A stretch of 64,000 bases of DNA. Origin: Heliocidaris tuberculata. Taxonomy: Eukaryota > Echinodermata > Echinoidea > Camarodonta > Echinometridae. The notes under the pieces were generated by a model, which did no database searches, was not told where the DNA came from, and saw only the letters and a list, made by a program, of their open reading frames with translations. Of the stretch, positions 63,529-64,000 are shown in pieces. The stretch lies in NCBI GenBank assembly GCA_025618425.1, contig CM046845.1, forward strand, positions 6,407,577 to 6,471,576, given 5' to 3'. Position 1 is the stretch's first letter; each line of letters begins with the position of its first letter. The position numbers and the translations under genes were made by a program.

Positions 63529-64000
63529 AGGTACACCCTAGAGCTGGCCCACTAGTAACAGACACAAGCGTACTCACACATACACACCAGTAGGGTGCCT
63601 TTAATTTAAAATCTCATTTTTGTTATCGCTATCATGTATGTTGTTTTCAAAGACATTACAATTTATTAGAACCTTGTAGCACTAAAAGAGAAATAGTATT
63701 GTTGCCAATTTGAAGAACAAAATGTGATCAATTTAGCCCATAATGATTCCTGTCCTGAAAGGGTTAAAGGTACACCCTAGAGCTGGCCCACTAGTAACAG
63801 ACACAAGCGTACTCACACATACACACCAGTAGGGTGCCTTTAATTTAAAATCTAATTTTCGTTATCGCTATCATGTATGTAGTTTTCAAAGACATTACAA
63901 TTTATTAGAACCTTGTAGCACTAAAAGAGAAATAGTATTGTTGCCAATTTGAAGAACAAAATGTGATCAATTTAGCCCATAATGATTCCTGTCCTGAAAG
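63392..64000. repeat. 239-bp tandem array, at least 2.5 copies, cut by window end
   Basis: ATCATGTATGT occurs at 63392, 63631 and 63870, exactly 239 apart, with near-identical sequence between. Each unit consists of the right part of the TTAACCCTTTC MITE plus about 100 bp of its downstream flank (containing GCGTACTCACACATACAC). Confidence 0.95.

Overview
This is an animal nuclear genome window, AT-rich, with small exons split by long introns bounded by GT and AG. It is dense in microsatellites, G or C homopolymers and short inverted-repeat transposons (MITEs). The two recognisable genes are metazoan, and the repeat style suits a marine deuterostome. I infer an echinoderm, probably a sea urchin, with moderate to low confidence. 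I see nothing prokaryotic: no operons, CRISPR arrays or phage.

Layout. Bases 1-33 kb carry almost no supportable coding sequence. They hold diverged repeats, a five-copy 147-bp tandem array (3.26-3.99 kb), a long hairpin (7.8 kb), several MITEs and foldback elements (10.4, 13.7, 19.9, 20.5 kb), a tRNA-derived SINE (12.1 kb, minus) and a few exon-like pieces, the best being a signal-peptide first exon at 31.4 kb (minus). From 33.96 to 35.21 kb is a 414-residue acidic, Ser-rich ORF that I do not recognise.

From 47.8 down to 38.0 kb (minus) lies a complete 16-exon gene that I spliced by hand with all phases consistent. It encodes an 869-residue mitochondrial flavoprotein of the DMGDH/SARDH/PDPR family. 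From 51.3 to 59.2 kb (plus) lies a complete 8-exon ADAT1, a tRNA adenosine deaminase of about 626 residues. It has a second, splice-compatible copy of the exon carrying the catalytic HAE motif, and a 1.46-kb inverted-repeat-flanked element with a broken THAP domain in intron 4. The two genes are head to head, about 3.5 kb apart. The space between holds duplicated repeats, and close to ADAT1 a short tandem array with CCAAT boxes.

From 59.2 kb to the end there are only repeats: a foldback element, MITEs matching those at 10.4, 19.9 and 35.3 kb, and a 239-bp tandem array that seems to have grown out of a MITE and runs off the window.

The genes do not form a common pathway: one acts in mitochondrial one-carbon or pyruvate metabolism, the other in tRNA modification. 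The most interesting leads are the duplicated catalytic exon of ADAT1, the PDPR-like protein that keeps the flavin-linking histidine, and the MITE-to-satellite transition.
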